In this document: in pieces, positions 11,982-21,500 of the stretch
How the letters are laid out: the number at the start of each line of letters is the position of its first letter
Numbering within the stretch: position 1 is the stretch's first letter
Virus record (IMG/VR): IMGVR_UViG_3300049893_002378
Span: 1 to 41,330 of that record
Reading direction: 5' to 3' (one strand)
Length of the DNA: 41,330 bases
Source of the DNA: a virus
The notes under the pieces: model-generated
Told to the model about the DNA's origin: nothing
Database searches by the model: none
The model's input: only the letters and a program-made list of their open reading frames with translations
Program-made: the position numbers and the translations under genes

Positions 11982-14900
11982 TTATATTCCTGCCACTTGA
12001 TATATTACACTTCCTGATGCCGGAATGCTCGTTGACGATATGTCGAACAGCTTAACGTTGAACCCGTAAGCGTCTAAGCTAGAGATCACAAATATTCTAC
12101 TTGCCGTAGTTGTCCTGGCATCGAGAGTCGGCGTGTCTAGAAATTTCGGGTTAAAGGTGACGTTGGTACCACCGGCGCTCGTTACCGCTACCTCTTCGGC
12201 CCACGCCCTGCGCTGGGCATCAACGTGGATCATCCATTGATCGATCCGAGGGTTGCTGCCTGTATTTGCCGCTGTCAGTGCCATCTGTACCTTGAAAACC
12301 TTAGCAGATTCATCACCCGCACCAAGTAACTTGTAATCGGAAAACAGCAACCCGTCATCGCTTAGTGCTGCTGAGAACGTTACGTCTCCCTCGCGATCAA
12401 ACCAGCGGTATTCCATTTGCGAGCGTAATATACTCAAACGATTGAAATCGAGCGCCTCTGTAGTATAGGTGCCATAAGCCCCAATCCCTTGATCCCACGC
12501 GACTCCAGCGGCATCCCACGCAGCTCCAGGCGCGTCCCATGTCTCAGTCGACTCTAATCCCAACGCCAGCTTGTCATCACTCGCTGTCGTGCTAGTGGTG
12601 TTGACGTAGCGGTTGGCTTGTAGCCCGGTTTCCAGTTGCGCACCCCACACGTATACAGGCGCCGTATTTAGCCCCCGATTCGTCAGCACCGCATAAGCGT
12701 ACCCGCTAGCCGCGCCAGTAAACCCCCCCGATACGTCAACGCGCTCCCAGGACTTACCCACGGTGATGTATTTCTGCGCATAGTGGCTGAGCGGCGTGAA
12801 AGAGTCTCGTATCTCAACGGCATAGTTTGCCGCGTTGAATCCTGCCGATTTTAGCCACACAGAGAACGTCAGGTCTTTTGACTGCGTGTATAGAGCTGAG
12901 GTCTGAACAAGGGTTGCCGTGTTGACAAACACTGATTGCGCGCTGTGGGGGGAGATGATATTTACATAGCCCATCTTGCGGGCGTTTAAATTATTGAACG
13001 GATCAGTATATGCAACAGGCACTCCGGCTGAATCCGAATAGGTGTAAAAACCATTGAGTAATAACCAAACAGGCGATGGGGAGTTGGCCCACCCGTCTAT
13101 CTGACCGCTATGTCTGAGTTGGTTTGTTACCGATCCTACCACTAGGGCCGTAGTACCGGAAAATACCCCAGTTAATTGTTCTATCTCATCCCGCAGCACG
13201 AACTGCCCACGCAGCTCGGCCTCGCTGATGTGGACCTCATATTCTGTCGCATCTGCGGACTCGTTGTCTGATCTGTCCACTGCCTTGATCAGGAAATTGT
13301 GGTTTCCCGGCACGTAGCTCTGCATCTCAAAATGCGTGCGGAATATCTGATCCTCCACCGTATTTGCGGTCTCCCACGTTGAGCCCTCGCGAATCTCATA
13401 GTGTGATAGGTCGGAGTCCTCTACCGGGGTCCACGTGTGGAGCATCGATCCGCCGACCTGTGAAACCGAGTAGTCCTGTACGTCCTGCGGACACGTGGAG
13501 TCCGCAATCGCCGTCATACTCACAACCCAAGTGCCGACTGTGTTGCGGACAGAATTCTCGGTAAATGGAACAATCTTCCACAACAGCGAACGTGACGTGG
13601 TGTCGTCGCTCCACTCTGCGCGCCCGCCCACGTAGGTGCCAAATATCGTCCACTTATCGTCGCTCGGCGCTATGGTAGATGGCTGGCTGTAGAGGTCGAA
13701 GCCTAGAAACGCCGGCGTGCGATAGCCGATCATGTAGTCATCGCCAGAGTTTGGCGCCGCCGCTAGCGCCGGAGACACCGTGGCTAACTTACCGCTGTTC
13801 GATACACTGTAGCTCGTGATTATGCTCCACGCCGTGCTCGATGATACCCCGCTGACCATGCGCAGCCCGTCGCCAATGAGGGCATCAGTTATCGGGGCGT
13901 GAGACCCGCCAAGCCAAATCACGGTAGCGCAGCCTGCTGCCGTTATCAGCCCACCTTGAAATCGCGGTGCCGGGCTTACCTCAACCATGCCGAGGGCAAT
14001 CTTGCTGCCGTCGATCATTTTTTGAAATACTACCGTGGTGACAGCAGATATCGGTTGCGCGCACGGCCCGTTCAGATCGAACGTCATCCCTTTTCCGAGC
14101 AACGAAGGTGTCGTGGGGTTGATGCGCACAAACTGTTCAGCGGTTATCTCGTGGCCACCCGACGGATCGCGTCTTACGGACTTAACGCGAACATTCATTA
14201 AGTCCTCGGACGTTACCCCCAGCGCCCACCTGTCATTGACTTCCACGGGGTAGGTAAAATTGGACGTGGGTACCGCAACAATAAAAGTACACGCGCTCAG
14301 GCCGCCGCTTACCGTATTTGCTAGCGTGCGCGTTTCTGGCGTATTGGCTGTCGTGTGCCATACAAATATCTCATACGGGTAACCGCTCTTTACCTCGAAT
14401 TCACGGTCACACACTACGCTGCTCAGGCTTGAGCCAACCATCGCTCGCCCGCCGTACCCAAGTTCGTAGTTGGTCGTGACGATGCCAACTCGTGCCATGT
14501 CACCGCGTTCAACGACAACACCCTCTAACCCCGTTACAAATTTTATCTCGCGCCTAGTTTCTCGCCTCCTCTGCATCTGCCAGCCAGCTTCGCGAAGAGC
14601 CTCGCTCGTCCTAGTGATGCCAATCAAGGACATATCAAAACTCTTGATCGGCGTCCCCGCAGCCGTGCCAGAAGCCGTGACATAAAGCACGTCCTGCTCG
14701 TACTCAAGCAACTTATTTGCAAATCTAATCGTTGCTTGGTTTGGCGCCAACGGATCTTTAGTTATAGTGATTTGAGTTTTTTGCGGCACCGTATTACCGG
14801 CATGAAATACTTGTCTGAGTGGCAGGTCTGCCCTGTCGCTAATGATCTTCCACTTACCATTTGAGTTAATGATATCGCTACGATATAAGCCAAGGATATC

Positions 14901-16349
14901 TTGTACCCATGACCAATGTGGCTTACGCGCATCCATGACAAGATCGAGCCTGTGCTGTTCTTCCCAGCCTCCCGCGCCGTTCGGCACTTGGCTATCACAC
15001 AGCGTGGCAAAATCAATAAACGACTGCATGTCTACGTCATTCGTAGTAATCCACGCGCCCATGCCATAAATTGAATTGGTCATGTAATCGAGCACGCACC
15101 ACGCGGGATTAGCCGTCCACGTCTCTACGTAGGTTACCGTATCCGAGTACGCCCTGACGCTTCTCCCCTTAACCATCGTGGTGACATTGGGCCTGCCGCC
15201 ATGGAGCTGCGCCGTCGCCACTGCGCGCAATGCTAATAACGCTGTACCCGAATGCGCTTCCGTGGATTGAGGGTCGCTTATCTCTGGTATTTCGGTAACC
15301 GAATCGATGTTCAAATCGTCTTGCACAAATTCTACGCTGTATGACCCCTCCGCCTCATATCTTTGAATCCACTGCAACCGAAAATCCCAGGCATCAGCGT
15401 GGTCAAGTTGGATATTGATCCATAACCACACAGCCGACCTTGTCTGACCGTTCATTTGGTATTGCCCGACTAGATCCCAAGCAGTTGAACCTTGTACGCG
15501 CTTCTCAACTTGAAACATGATGCTATGTCCGCCCTGCCTAGGATGACTACCGCCGTACTGCACATACAAACCACCACGCGCTACTACGTAAATCGTGACT
15601 GCCCTAATATTGTCGCCTTGAGTCGAGTATATGATAGGTGTTCCGGGATCATAGAATGCTCTAGGCCCGTTAGGCCCAGATGCTAGCGGCCTTCCATCGG
15701 CAAACGTATTTTGTATTGATTCAAAGCCCAGGATCGGAGCTTGGCTACTGGTACCTAACCTATAGTCTACGGTGGCCTCTGGAAATGCCGTGAGTGCAGT
15801 GCCGTTGATTGATTGGCAGCTGATGTCGGTGATGACGCCCTCGCATAACCCCAATAACATGCCGAGCTTGTTGCTACCGATAGAGCTTTCGCGTTCCGTA
15901 AACAGCGTCAATACCTGTCCGCCCATGCGGTGCTCACCGTAAACGACGGGGATCGCGCCGCCAGGGCTGAAAGAGTCGCGTATGCCGTCAAAGGAATATG
16001 TTGGGCTGCTGTCGTGCTCGGCCCTGGCTTTCGGCGCTTTAGGGCGGTTAAACAAGCTGATAAAGAATTGTACCACAGATACAACAGCTGATATGACCTG
16101 GATTATCGCAGGAATAATTGCAAGAAACGGACCCTGCGGAACAACGCTAAGCTCGACCTTATCGCCGTGATCGGGTGTTAAGTCGCGCCAGTTGGTTATG
16201 AGTGAGCCATTGTAGCGTGCCGAGACGATGTTGATATTTTTGAGCTTATCATCACCGTCAAATATCTCGCCGAGCGTCAAGTCTGGCGGCAAGGCTATGT
16301 GGCCAAGCGCCTTTCTGTTGCCAATGATGTCTTCAATCTCAAGAATCAT
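11982..16349 (-). CDS. Tail tip / host-specificity protein (lambda TipJ-like)
   Basis: A 1455-residue protein in the size range of lambda J. The N-terminus holds a ubiquitin-like segment and a hydrophobic stretch (FLAIIPAIIQVISAVVSVVQFFISLF, about residues 94-119), then PGGAIPVVYGEHRMGGQ, a sequence typical of J-family proteins. A central region with WCVLDYMTNSIYGMGAWI and LGLYRSDIINSNGKW is the conserved hub domain. A fibronectin-type III-like domain follows around residues 970-1050 (HTWTPVEDSDLSHYEIREG). The C-terminal third is beta-rich and probably reaches the receptor. Its start overlaps the NlpC/P60 gene by 4 nt, matching the lambda K-I-J order. Confidence 0.92.
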   Translation of the reverse strand: MILEIEDIIGNRKALGHIALPPDLTLGEIFDGDDKLKNINIVSARYNGSLITNWRDLTPDHGDKVELSVVPQGPFLAIIPAIIQVISAVVSVVQFFISLFNRPKAPKARAEHDSSPTYSFDGIRDSFSPGGAIPVVYGEHRMGGQVLTLFTERESSIGSNKLGMLLGLCEGVITDISCQSINGTALTAFPEATVDYRLGTSSQAPILGFESIQNTFADGRPLASGPNGPRAFYDPGTPIIYSTQGDNIRAVTIYVVARGGLYVQYGGSHPRQGGHSIMFQVEKRVQGSTAWDLVGQYQMNGQTRSAVWLWINIQLDHADAWDFRLQWIQRYEAEGSYSVEFVQDDLNIDSVTEIPEISDPQSTEAHSGTALLALRAVATAQLHGGRPNVTTMVKGRSVRAYSDTVTYVETWTANPAWCVLDYMTNSIYGMGAWITTNDVDMQSFIDFATLCDSQVPNGAGGWEEQHRLDLVMDARKPHWSWVQDILGLYRSDIINSNGKWKIISDRADLPLRQVFHAGNTVPQKTQITITKDPLAPNQATIRFANKLLEYEQDVLYVTASGTAAGTPIKSFDMSLIGITRTSEALREAGWQMQRRRETRREIKFVTGLEGVVVERGDMARVGIVTTNYELGYGGRAMVGSSLSSVVCDREFEVKSGYPYEIFVWHTTANTPETRTLANTVSGGLSACTFIVAVPTSNFTYPVEVNDRWALGVTSEDLMNVRVKSVRRDPSGGHEITAEQFVRINPTTPSLLGKGMTFDLNGPCAQPISAVTTVVFQKMIDGSKIALGMVEVSPAPRFQGGLITAAGCATVIWLGGSHAPITDALIGDGLRMVSGVSSSTAWSIITSYSVSNSGKLATVSPALAAAPNSGDDYMIGYRTPAFLGFDLYSQPSTIAPSDDKWTIFGTYVGGRAEWSDDTTSRSLLWKIVPFTENSVRNTVGTWVVSMTAIADSTCPQDVQDYSVSQVGGSMLHTWTPVEDSDLSHYEIREGSTWETANTVEDQIFRTHFEMQSYVPGNHNFLIKAVDRSDNESADATEYEVHISEAELRGQFVLRDEIEQLTGVFSGTTALVVGSVTNQLRHSGQIDGWANSPSPVWLLLNGFYTYSDSAGVPVAYTDPFNNLNARKMGYVNIISPHSAQSVFVNTATLVQTSALYTQSKDLTFSVWLKSAGFNAANYAVEIRDSFTPLSHYAQKYITVGKSWERVDVSGGFTGAASGYAYAVLTNRGLNTAPVYVWGAQLETGLQANRYVNTTSTTASDDKLALGLESTETWDAPGAAWDAAGVAWDQGIGAYGTYTTEALDFNRLSILRSQMEYRWFDREGDVTFSAALSDDGLLFSDYKLLGAGDESAKVFKVQMALTAANTGSNPRIDQWMIHVDAQRRAWAEEVAVTSAGGTNVTFNPKFLDTPTLDARTTTASRIFVISSLDAYGFNVKLFDISSTSIPASGSVIYQVAGI

Positions 16350-16723
16350 GGGATATTAGGTCTTGCTACGTGCAAGAGCCTATCTTGCCAACGATTGATC
16401 GAGTCGCACACCACGCCGCCGTACTGCTCTCCAGCGTGAATAAAATCAGCTGACGATATCGCTACGCCGACGTGGCCTATGGTACCGAGCGGTGCGCCTT
16501 CGCCCTCGAAACACAGAACATCCCATTTGCGGATGGGGAACGCTAGCTCGGGCGGCATCACGGTAGCAAATTTTCGCCACCCTATAACGTCATCTGGCAA
16601 TTCTATATCAAATACGCGGCAAATGATTATCTTGACAAGCCCGTAACAGTCTATTCCGCCGTCTACCGCTCCTCCGCCGCGCTTATACGGGATGCCGATG
16701 AGTGATTCTAGCCAAGGCTCCAT
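16346..16723 (-). CDS. NlpC/P60 cysteine peptidase, tail assembly (gpK-like)
   Basis: A 125-residue NlpC/P60 domain. The catalytic Cys lies in GGIDCYGLV, His in IGHVGVAI, and the third polar residue in FIHAGEQYGGV. Phage proteins of this type are tail-tip components that cut peptidoglycan peptides during DNA entry or help tip assembly. Length matches a single domain with no extra cell-wall binding part. Position directly before the TipJ-like gene supports the assignment. Confidence 0.9.
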   Translation of the reverse strand: MEPWLESLIGIPYKRGGGAVDGGIDCYGLVKIIICRVFDIELPDDVIGWRKFATVMPPELAFPIRKWDVLCFEGEGAPLGTIGHVGVAISSADFIHAGEQYGGVVCDSINRWQDRLLHVARPNIP

Positions 16724-16732
16724 TTGAGACCG

Positions 16733-17227
16733 TTAAATAAAGGCGAATTGCCTCGTGTTGTAAGGGATGCTTGGAAAATCGGTGCGATTAAACGTGCGCC
16801 GTGGCCCCTCTACGTCGTAGTTAAAATTGTACCCCAGCGTGAATTGTGCCGTTTCACCGTCGAAAACGCTGCTGAGGATCTGTCGCTTTGTTAACGCGCC
16901 GCTGTCGGTTAGAAAGCCAACATTTACCAGGCGTATGGTGACGTCGTTTAGCGATAAATCATTATCCTTAGCAAACGCGAATGCCTGGCCATCGTAGTTA
17001 GACACGCCCACGATCAGTTGCGGCAGCTCGCCGCCCGAAGGCTGGTCGTCGCTGCCTAGAACGAAGGGCACTGGTCTATAAATATTGCCTGCGCTGCTTA
17101 GCGTCTCAGGGTGGCTGGTGAAGTATGCTACGGAATTGACATTAACAGTAAGGTCTAGCGTAAATGCCCAAGTCTGCCCTTCCAGCTGATTAAGCAGAGC
17201 GATATAGCTGGTAGTAAACGTTCTCAT
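16733..17227 (-). CDS. Minor tail protein (gpL / DUF1833-like)
   Basis: A 164-residue beta-rich protein. The C-terminal signature FNRTDFPSIPYNTRQFAF resembles minor tail proteins of the lambda gpL and related DUF1833 type, which connect the tube end to the tip. The middle region (PQLIVGVSNYDGQAFAF) also fits. It lies between the tube/tape-measure side and the NlpC/P60 protein, the usual place. I do not see the Cys cluster that binds iron-sulphur in lambda gpL, so the family name is tentative. Confidence 0.7.
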   Translation of the reverse strand: MRTFTTSYIALLNQLEGQTWAFTLDLTVNVNSVAYFTSHPETLSSAGNIYRPVPFVLGSDDQPSGGELPQLIVGVSNYDGQAFAFAKDNDLSLNDVTIRLVNVGFLTDSGALTKRQILSSVFDGETAQFTLGYNFNYDVEGPRRTFNRTDFPSIPYNTRQFAFI

Positions 17228-17460
17228 CGTCTCTTGTCCCTCGAAGAGTCAATGGCGTCCCACAGGTTAGCTATTTCTTCGTGGCAAGTACGCCGACAAT
17301 CATCGTAATTCTTTATGTGGTCGATCAAGCGTTGAGAAAGCACGCTGATGCGCACGTGCATTGAGATGATCCCAAATATAGAGGCGGCCAATAAGCCCAG
17401 TGCCCACTGCAGCAGGGATTGAACCGCCTCCCACATCTGCGTTATCGTAATTACGTCCAC
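17224..17460 (-). CDS. Small single-span membrane protein, 78 aa, GTG start
   Basis: I place the start at GTG 17460, 5 nt behind GGAGG. A TTG at 17472 in the same frame would place that ribosome site inside the gene. The product has one membrane segment (residues about 13-34, LLQWALGLLAASIFGIISMHV) followed by a charged helical tail with two Cys (DDCRRTCHEE). It sits between the lysozyme and the gpL-like gene and overlaps the latter by 4 nt. A holin or holin-partner role is possible because of the neighbouring endolysin; this competes with the other holin candidate at 9818. Confidence 0.6.
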   Translation of the reverse strand: MDVITITQMWEAVQSLLQWALGLLAASIFGIISMHVRISVLSQRLIDHIKNYDDCRRTCHEEIANLWDAIDSSRDKRR

Positions 17461-17478
17461 GGGTACCTCCAACGCTCT

Positions 17479-17973
17479 TCATATCTGTACTCGACTTAGC
17501 CACCCCCTGGCAAAGACTTTTTGACTGGCATCTTTTTCTACTATCTCTAGGTATTTTTTAAACTGTAAGCCGTTAAGCACTTTTACCAAAACCAAACAAT
17601 CGCTGGTCTTAAGACTATTGGCGGCGTCCAAGGTTAACGAGCCTATCACGCCGTCTACGTCCAAGCTGGCCCCTAAATAATTTAAGCCTTGTTGCAGGTG
17701 CTTGCCTGCCTGTGTTAAACCAAAGTTGACGGCTTGCTCAAAGACCTCTTTGGCTGTGGCTAAATCAGTCATCAAGTGACAATTCAGCTTACGCCAGTAA
17801 TCATTATAGTAGATCGTCTTAGCCTGTTCTAACGTTAAGTTCTTGATGTCCAGACCTGGATAAGCTGCCTTACTGATGCCGTATTTGGTTTCGCCGCCCC
17901 TATCGCTAACGTGATTAGAGTAGCCGCCTTCAAAGCCTATTACCTGTCCAAACGCCCGGTCAAAGTTCGTCAT
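17479..17973 (-). CDS. GH108-type lysozyme (endolysin)
   Basis: A 164-residue protein of the glycosyl hydrolase 108 family with the following peptidoglycan-binding-3 type domain. The catalytic Glu lies in IGFEGGYSNH (about residue 15), followed by the family signature DRGGETKYGIS. The C-terminal half has VDGVIGSLTLDAAN, typical of the small binding domain of these enzymes. It cuts peptidoglycan glycan strands. No signal peptide, so it needs a holin to reach the wall. It is placed inside the tail gene block, overlapping the DUF2460-like gene by 4 nt, rather than in a separate lysis cassette. Confidence 0.92.
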   Translation of the reverse strand: MTNFDRAFGQVIGFEGGYSNHVSDRGGETKYGISKAAYPGLDIKNLTLEQAKTIYYNDYWRKLNCHLMTDLATAKEVFEQAVNFGLTQAGKHLQQGLNYLGASLDVDGVIGSLTLDAANSLKTSDCLVLVKVLNGLQFKKYLEIVEKDASQKVFARGWLSRVQI

Positions 17974-18554
17974 GTGGTTAGCCCCGATTGAATCAGCCTC
18001 AACTGTACCGTATAAAGCCCCGCCGCTACCTCTTCAGTGACAAATTGCTCAGGATCAAAATGGACGCGATACTTACACCCGTATTTAGCCAATATGTCAT
18101 CGCCAGAAACAGGAATGGTCAAAAAGGTCACCAACCCGGCATTAGTGTTAAGATTATAACCTGACGCCCAATTTGAGCTGGCTCCAGTAGAGGGGCGGTA
18201 AGTTTGCACTGATAACGAGTTTTGATGGACATAGCGGTCAGGCAATAAATACTGTGCCCTGACGCCATCGGCCTCGCCAAATATCTGATAGTTGGTCATG
18301 TGGCCCCATCGCCCGCCATCCCAGAAAAAGCTGCGTCCGCCTTGGTGCAGCGCGTGCAGCGCTGACAAACACCTGACCTCGCTTTCGGTCAGTGGTCCCA
18401 ACGTCATCTCAAAACTATAGAGCGGGCGCTGCATACGGTTAAATACCAAGTACATGCCAGCGTCAGCGTACTCTGTGTGGTTAGACACGGTATGAGCTAC
18501 GCGCCGGACACCTGGGTTAGGAGTGAAAGTCAGCGTGCGCGTGGCTGGGATCAT
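17970..18554 (-). CDS. Tail assembly protein, DUF2460-like
   Basis: A 194-residue beta-rich protein. Features include YSFEMTLGPLTESEVRCLSALHALHQGGRSFFW near the middle and YRVHFDPEQF near the end, a pattern typical of DUF2460 and related distal-tail proteins. It lies between the tape measure gene and the gpL-like protein, the position of distal tail or tip-connector proteins. It overlaps the tape measure stop by 4 nt. It probably caps the end of the tail tube. Confidence 0.75.
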   Translation of the reverse strand: MIPATRTLTFTPNPGVRRVAHTVSNHTEYADAGMYLVFNRMQRPLYSFEMTLGPLTESEVRCLSALHALHQGGRSFFWDGGRWGHMTNYQIFGEADGVRAQYLLPDRYVHQNSLSVQTYRPSTGASSNWASGYNLNTNAGLVTFLTIPVSGDDILAKYGCKYRVHFDPEQFVTEEVAAGLYTVQLRLIQSGLTT

Positions 18555-21500
18555 CGGTTCCTCCGCAACACGTTGGCGATCATGTCGCCTATCGGCCCCT
18601 TGCGCTCACCGTTATCTACGATGATCCTAACTACGTCCTCTGGCTTCATGTCTGGACGGCGCGGAGTGATGTCGCCGTTGATCTCCACTTTTACGTTAGG
18701 CTCGTTCTTCTTGCCCATCTTAGACTTAGGAATAACGTACTCATCCTCGCCGCCCTCGCCTAACAGGGCTAACGTGGGGCCTTGCACCATGCCACCTGCG
18801 GCAAACCGCCTTACCCCCATGACGTCTAATAAAGCGCTCGGCAACTTACCGTTGTTGTACCCGCCCAATACGGCCATGCCCTCCTTAGCGCCCCCGCCAA
18901 AGAAACTGCCAAATATGCTCCCAATACTAGACAGTATGCTCATAAAACCACCACCGCTACTTCCGCCTCCTCCGCTTCCCATCAAGCTGCCCAACATGTT
19001 GCCTATTTGAGAAAGCACGGAGATGAACGTGGCGATGGCCCCGCCAATGCGCCCGATGTCACCACCGATGCCGCTGAGTCCCCTGGCCACAGCCGCCGCC
19101 CCGCTGGACATATCTTCCAATTTCATCGAACCAGTCACCATGCTGTCGATCAGCCTGCCTTCCACTTCCGTGATCGTAGTCTCGCGTTGCCCATACTCGT
19201 ACAACCCGCTCTCCTCGTCCAGCTGCACCTCACGAGGAGGCTGCTCTTCTGGCTGTCTTTTCTCTATAGAGGCCTTTAACACGTTTAGTGGTGATTCTGC
19301 GGACGAAGCGGCAGACGACCCAGGGATCGACCTTGACAGCAGTTCAGCCGCGTTAACCAGCGAAGTGCCCGCCGTAGTTAACACTTCAGCCGCTTGAATG
19401 TGTCCTTGCGCTGCCGCGTCTAGCCGCTCTGCGCTTGCGTTAAGCAGATTGACGCTGCTTTGTATGACGGTCGGCTCTCTGGCTGAAACGGCCTGCAATC
19501 CGCTTACTTGCGGAACCTGCGCGCCATAAGGCTCGCCGGTAAACGGATTTATCTCTTCAGATCGCCTGGTTCCGGCTCCCGAGCGCCCGCCCGGAACACC
19601 TCTATCAGGCAGCTTGTAATCTATTGACAGGATAGACTGCTCAGGCGATCCTTCTGTCGTCGTCGGTTTAATGGAAAACATGGTCCTCAGGCTTTCCATT
19701 AGCTGCTGAGCCACCGACTGTAGCGCCGCACTGGCTGATCGGAATAATTCTATGGCTGAGGAGAACGAGCTGCTAACAACGCTTTCTAACTGAGTAGACG
19801 CAGCTTGTAACGCCAAGCCGCTATTTTCTATCGTTACGCTGCTAATAGGTTGGGCTGGGCTAGGTTCTGCCGTAACAGCAGGGCCTTGCTTAGCTGATGC
19901 GATGGGAAATGCCTGCCGCAAGCTATCAGCAGCGCTCAACAGCGCTGTAGCCGCATTAGATAGCTGCTCTGAGGACGACGTTAGGTCCTTAGTGGCTACA
20001 TTGCTAAGGTCACGTGCCGCCGCCTTTATCGGGTCCTCTGGCGTTGGGGACTGAACCTCTTTTTTACCGAAGCCTAAAAATATCTTCAGCTGCTCGCCTA
20101 ACAATCCGGCCACGGTAGTAGGAGTCTTGCCGGTTTGCTTTTTTATGTTTTCAAGCTGCGGCGCGAATAAATCTTCTAACAGCGACTGCCCCAACGAGAC
20201 CAGGATAGTTTTACCCGTAGCCTGCACGAACTTCAGCATGGCATCTTTAAAACCGCCCTGCCCGTTAACGTCCAACAGCTCCACAAAATGATTGGCAAAA
20301 TCCCTAGCCAGTGACTCAGAAGCGTCCCTGATATCGCGCTGGGCTTGAGCCATCACCTTGCGCACACCGTCACCGATAGTCTCTTTAGATGCCTCTAGCT
20401 TGGCTAACTGAGCTTCGGCCAAGGCCAGGTCTTGTTGGCTAATTTGCCCTGCCTGAAATCGGGCCTTGGCTACCTCTACGTCTACTCGCTGCTGCTCGAT
20501 CTTTTTCTGTAAGATGGCCAGCTCTAACTTGTCTAGCTCGGCAGTGAAATTTATGATGGTTTGGAGCGGGGCCTCTTGGTCCTGCAACACCTGTAATTGA
20601 TGCTGCAATACTTGAACCCGAGACTCGTCGCCAGTGATCAACGCCTCCAAGCCGGTCTTTTGGTCCTGAGACCGCTGAGCCAGTATGCCAGCGGCCTCTT
20701 TTACGCGGGCGGCGGCAATATCGGTAGGGGCCTGACGCAGCTTAGTTAATTCGGCGTTGATGCCGTTGATCTCGGTGCGTATCTTGCTGATCTTAATCGC
20801 GGTGACCGCCGAGTCGCCTCCGAGCTGGTCCAGGTAGTCTATCGTTTCTTGCAGCTCTTGGCGCTGTGTCGTTAGCTCTTGCTGCCTTGCGGCATTGGTT
20901 GCCAACTGAGCCTGGGCCAGCTGTCCTAGCTGCGCCAATTGTAGCTCTATAGGAGCGTTCTGTTCTTTTAAGATCCTGAGACGCTGCTCTTCCTCGCCAA
21001 CCAGCGCCTCAGTCAACGCTAATATGCTCTTAACCTCGGCTTCTTCGGCCTGTTTAAACTCTTGACGCTGCTTTTGGTTGGCCGCACGGGTGATGGCATC
21101 GACGATCTTGGCGCGCACGGCGGCAAACTGCCCCTCGCCTATCTTCAAGCCGTCGGCAACCCCTTGGTTGAACTTTTCGACAAAGTCCTTGATGGCGCGG
21201 TCAATACCCTCGGTGCCTAAAGAGACTTCTAATATCGAGCCTTCCTTTTCCAGCTTGGTGCGTAGGTCTGCCAGTTGGCGAGTGAGTCCCTTAGCGAACT
21301 CTTGCACCTGACGGTCGGCAGCTGATTTGCCCAGGATAAATTCTTCTTTTTCTCCTTTATCTTTACCCCCAGCGGGGGTTAACAGTTCGTTTATCTTTTT
21401 TTGGACATCTTCTAATGCCGCCAGCCGGGAGCGTTTTTCCGCCAACTGCTTATCAATCAATAGTCTGCTGGCGGGAGACTGACCGCTCTGAACAAATTGT